NCBI GenBank assembly: GCA_963782555.1
Contig: CAWAKB010000005.1
Span: 434,001 to 498,000, forward strand
DNA length: 64,000 nucleotides
Reading direction: 5' to 3'
From: Hyphomicrobium_A sp963782555
Lineage (GTDB): Bacteria; Pseudomonadota; Alphaproteobacteria; Rhizobiales; Hyphomicrobiaceae
In this document: positions 62,970 to 64,000 of the stretch, piece by piece
Position numbering within the stretch: the stretch's first letter is position 1
How the letters are laid out: each line of letters opens with the position of its first letter
Notes under the pieces: model-generated
Seen by the model: the letters and a program-made list of their open reading frames with translations, nothing else
What the model was told of the DNA's origin: nothing
The model's database searches: none
Program-made: the position numbers and the translations under genes

Positions 62970-64000
62970 TCAGGTGCCGACGCTGGCATTGCCCTTCCAA
63001 ACGCCGCGTGTATCGATGATGGTCTTCTGCGCCAGCTTCGAATTTGGGATCGCCAAGAACTCCTTGTGGTCGACCAGCATCAGAAGCAAATCGGCAGCAA
63101 GCGCGGTCTCGGTATCCACCAGCTGCACGGCGTGCGCCTTGGAAAGCTCGTGCGGGAGCTCGCTGATGTGGGGCTCGGCGACGCGCAATGCGATCTCGTC
63201 GTCGATCAGATGCAACTCCTTGGAAAGATACGCGACGACCTCGACGGCAGGGCTCTCGCGCAGGTCGTCCACGTCGGGCTTGTAGGCGAGACCGAAGCAA
63301 CCGATCGACCGGATCCCGCCGGCCGCGATGCGGTCGAGCACCTTGCGCACGACTTGGCGCGGCCGTCCGCTGTTGATCCATCGGGCTTCGCGGATGAGGC
63401 GGGCCCGCTCGCCGAGTGCGGAGACAATGAACCAGGGATCGACCGCGATGCAGTGGCCGCCGACGCCGGGGCCGGGCCTGAGGATGTTGACGCGCGGGTG
63501 GCGGTTTGCCAACGCGATGAGCTCGCCCGCGTCGATGCCGAAGTCTTCGCAGATATCGGACAGCTCGTTTGCAAACGCGATATTGACGTCGCGGAACGAA
63601 TTCTCGCTGAGCTTGCAGAGCTCGGCCGTGCGGCTGTCGGTCGTCAGGCAGGTGCCGGTGACGAAGGACTGATAGAAGGCTTGGCCGGCGCGCGCGCTTT
63701 GCTTGCAAACGCCGCCGATCACGCGGTCGTTCTCGACCAGCTCTTTGAGCATCCGGCCCGGGAGCACCCGCTCGGGACAGTGAGCGATGAAGATGTCGGG
63801 CGTTGCGCCGCTGCCGCGGCGGGCGCAGACGAGGTCCGGCCTAATGGCCTCGATCCAGCGCGCGACCTGCTCGGTCGCGCCCACGGGAATGGTCAATTCC
63901 ACGATGACGAGGTTGCTCTTGACCAGGAGCGGAGCAATCGCGCGCGCCGCCGCCTCGATATAGGAGAGATCGGGCTTGTAGCCGCCCGTGAAGGGTGTCG
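62970..64000 (-). CDS. UDP-N-acetyl-D-mannosamine dehydrogenase-like nucleotide-sugar dehydrogenase, partial
   Basis: The C-terminal 343 residues of a UDP-sugar dehydrogenase; the start lies beyond the window edge. The reading frame is open through 64000 with FTGGYKPDLSYIEAAARAIA, typical of the NAD-binding domain. The catalytic Cys is in GPGVGGHCIAVDP, and the C-terminal domain has GLAYKPDVDDLRESPA. The style matches WecC/TviB-type enzymes that oxidise UDP-ManNAc or UDP-GlcNAc derivatives for surface polysaccharides. Confidence 0.88.
   Translation of the reverse strand, partial: TPFTGGYKPDLSYIEAAARAIAPLLVKSNLVIVELTIPVGATEQVARWIEAIRPDLVCARRGSGATPDIFIAHCPERVLPGRMLKELVENDRVIGGVCKQSARAGQAFYQSFVTGTCLTTDSRTAELCKLSENSFRDVNIAFANELSDICEDFGIDAGELIALANRHPRVNILRPGPGVGGHCIAVDPWFIVSALGERARLIREARWINSGRPRQVVRKVLDRIAAGGIRSIGCFGLAYKPDVDDLRESPAVEVVAYLSKELHLIDDEIALRVAEPHISELPHELSKAHAVQLVDTETALAADLLLMLVDHKEFLAIPNSKLAQKTIIDTRGVWKGNASVGT

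Overview
The window looks like a chromosomal segment of a methylotrophic alphaproteobacterium, most likely a Hyphomicrobium-like member of the Hyphomicrobiales. The grounds are high G+C, rhizobial-type gene families, and a dense set of tetrahydromethanopterin (H4MPT)/methanofuran one-carbon genes (fae, mtdB, mch, a beta-RFAP synthase and many cofactor-biosynthesis genes) next to a pqqABCDE operon with pqqC and pqqD as separate genes. The genus is inferred from content only.

Layout. 80-1441: a PQQ-catabolism-associated ABC substrate-binding protein (minus). 1716-9193 (plus): a tightly overlapping run with a DUF3280-like protein, an SsuABC/TauABC-like ABC transporter, and then MfnB, FolB-like, amino-acid-kinase, AfpA-type flavoprotein, DHPS-like and DUF447 proteins, all matching H4MPT or methanofuran biosynthesis. 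9190-17703: mostly minus-strand C1 genes (MfnF-like, HisA-like, fae, CitG-like, RimK-like, mch, ATP-grasp, mtdB, beta-RFAP synthase). Five of these between about 10.06 and 13.15 kb carry single-base frameshifts, and one also has an in-frame stop. 17754-18742: pterin carbinolamine dehydratase and folK. 18805-22840: cytochrome c and pqqEDCBA. 23438-32658: assimilatory sulfate reduction (cysG, cysJ, cysI, a TauE/SafE permease, cysN, cysD, cysH). 32816-34845: glyoxalase, double cold-shock protein and DUF192 protein.

34939-43611 is an integrated island. An intact tRNA-Pro(TGG) gene starts it, and an exact 49-bp copy of the tRNA 3' end closes it 8.6 kb downstream. It carries a two-gene unit encoding a secreted trypsin-like protease with a DUF4384-like tail and a secreted WD40-caspase (peptidase C14). 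It also holds an IS1111-group IS110 element with 13-bp subterminal inverted repeats, IS3 debris, TPR fragments and an unknown gene. No integrase is visible inside it. recQ follows directly.

46097-51758 holds membrane proteins of unknown role, an NDUFS4-like complex I accessory subunit, a SelD-N-terminal-like flavoprotein and an OFA-family MFS carrier. tRNA-Arg(TCT) at 52036-52112 is followed by a tyrosine integrase and a truncated gene, the remains of a second insertion. 54291-61418 is a six-gene membrane complex related to hydrogenase-4 and complex I whose large subunit lacks the Ni-Fe cysteine motifs (Ehr-like). The window ends with a small HTH regulator, a Ser/Gly-rich secreted protein and the 3' part of a UDP-sugar dehydrogenase gene.

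How the parts work together: PQQ-dependent alcohol oxidation makes formaldehyde. Fae, MtdB and Mch oxidise it on H4MPT, and the surrounding genes make H4MPT and (methylo)furan. The cys genes supply reduced sulfur. The protease island is accessory DNA.
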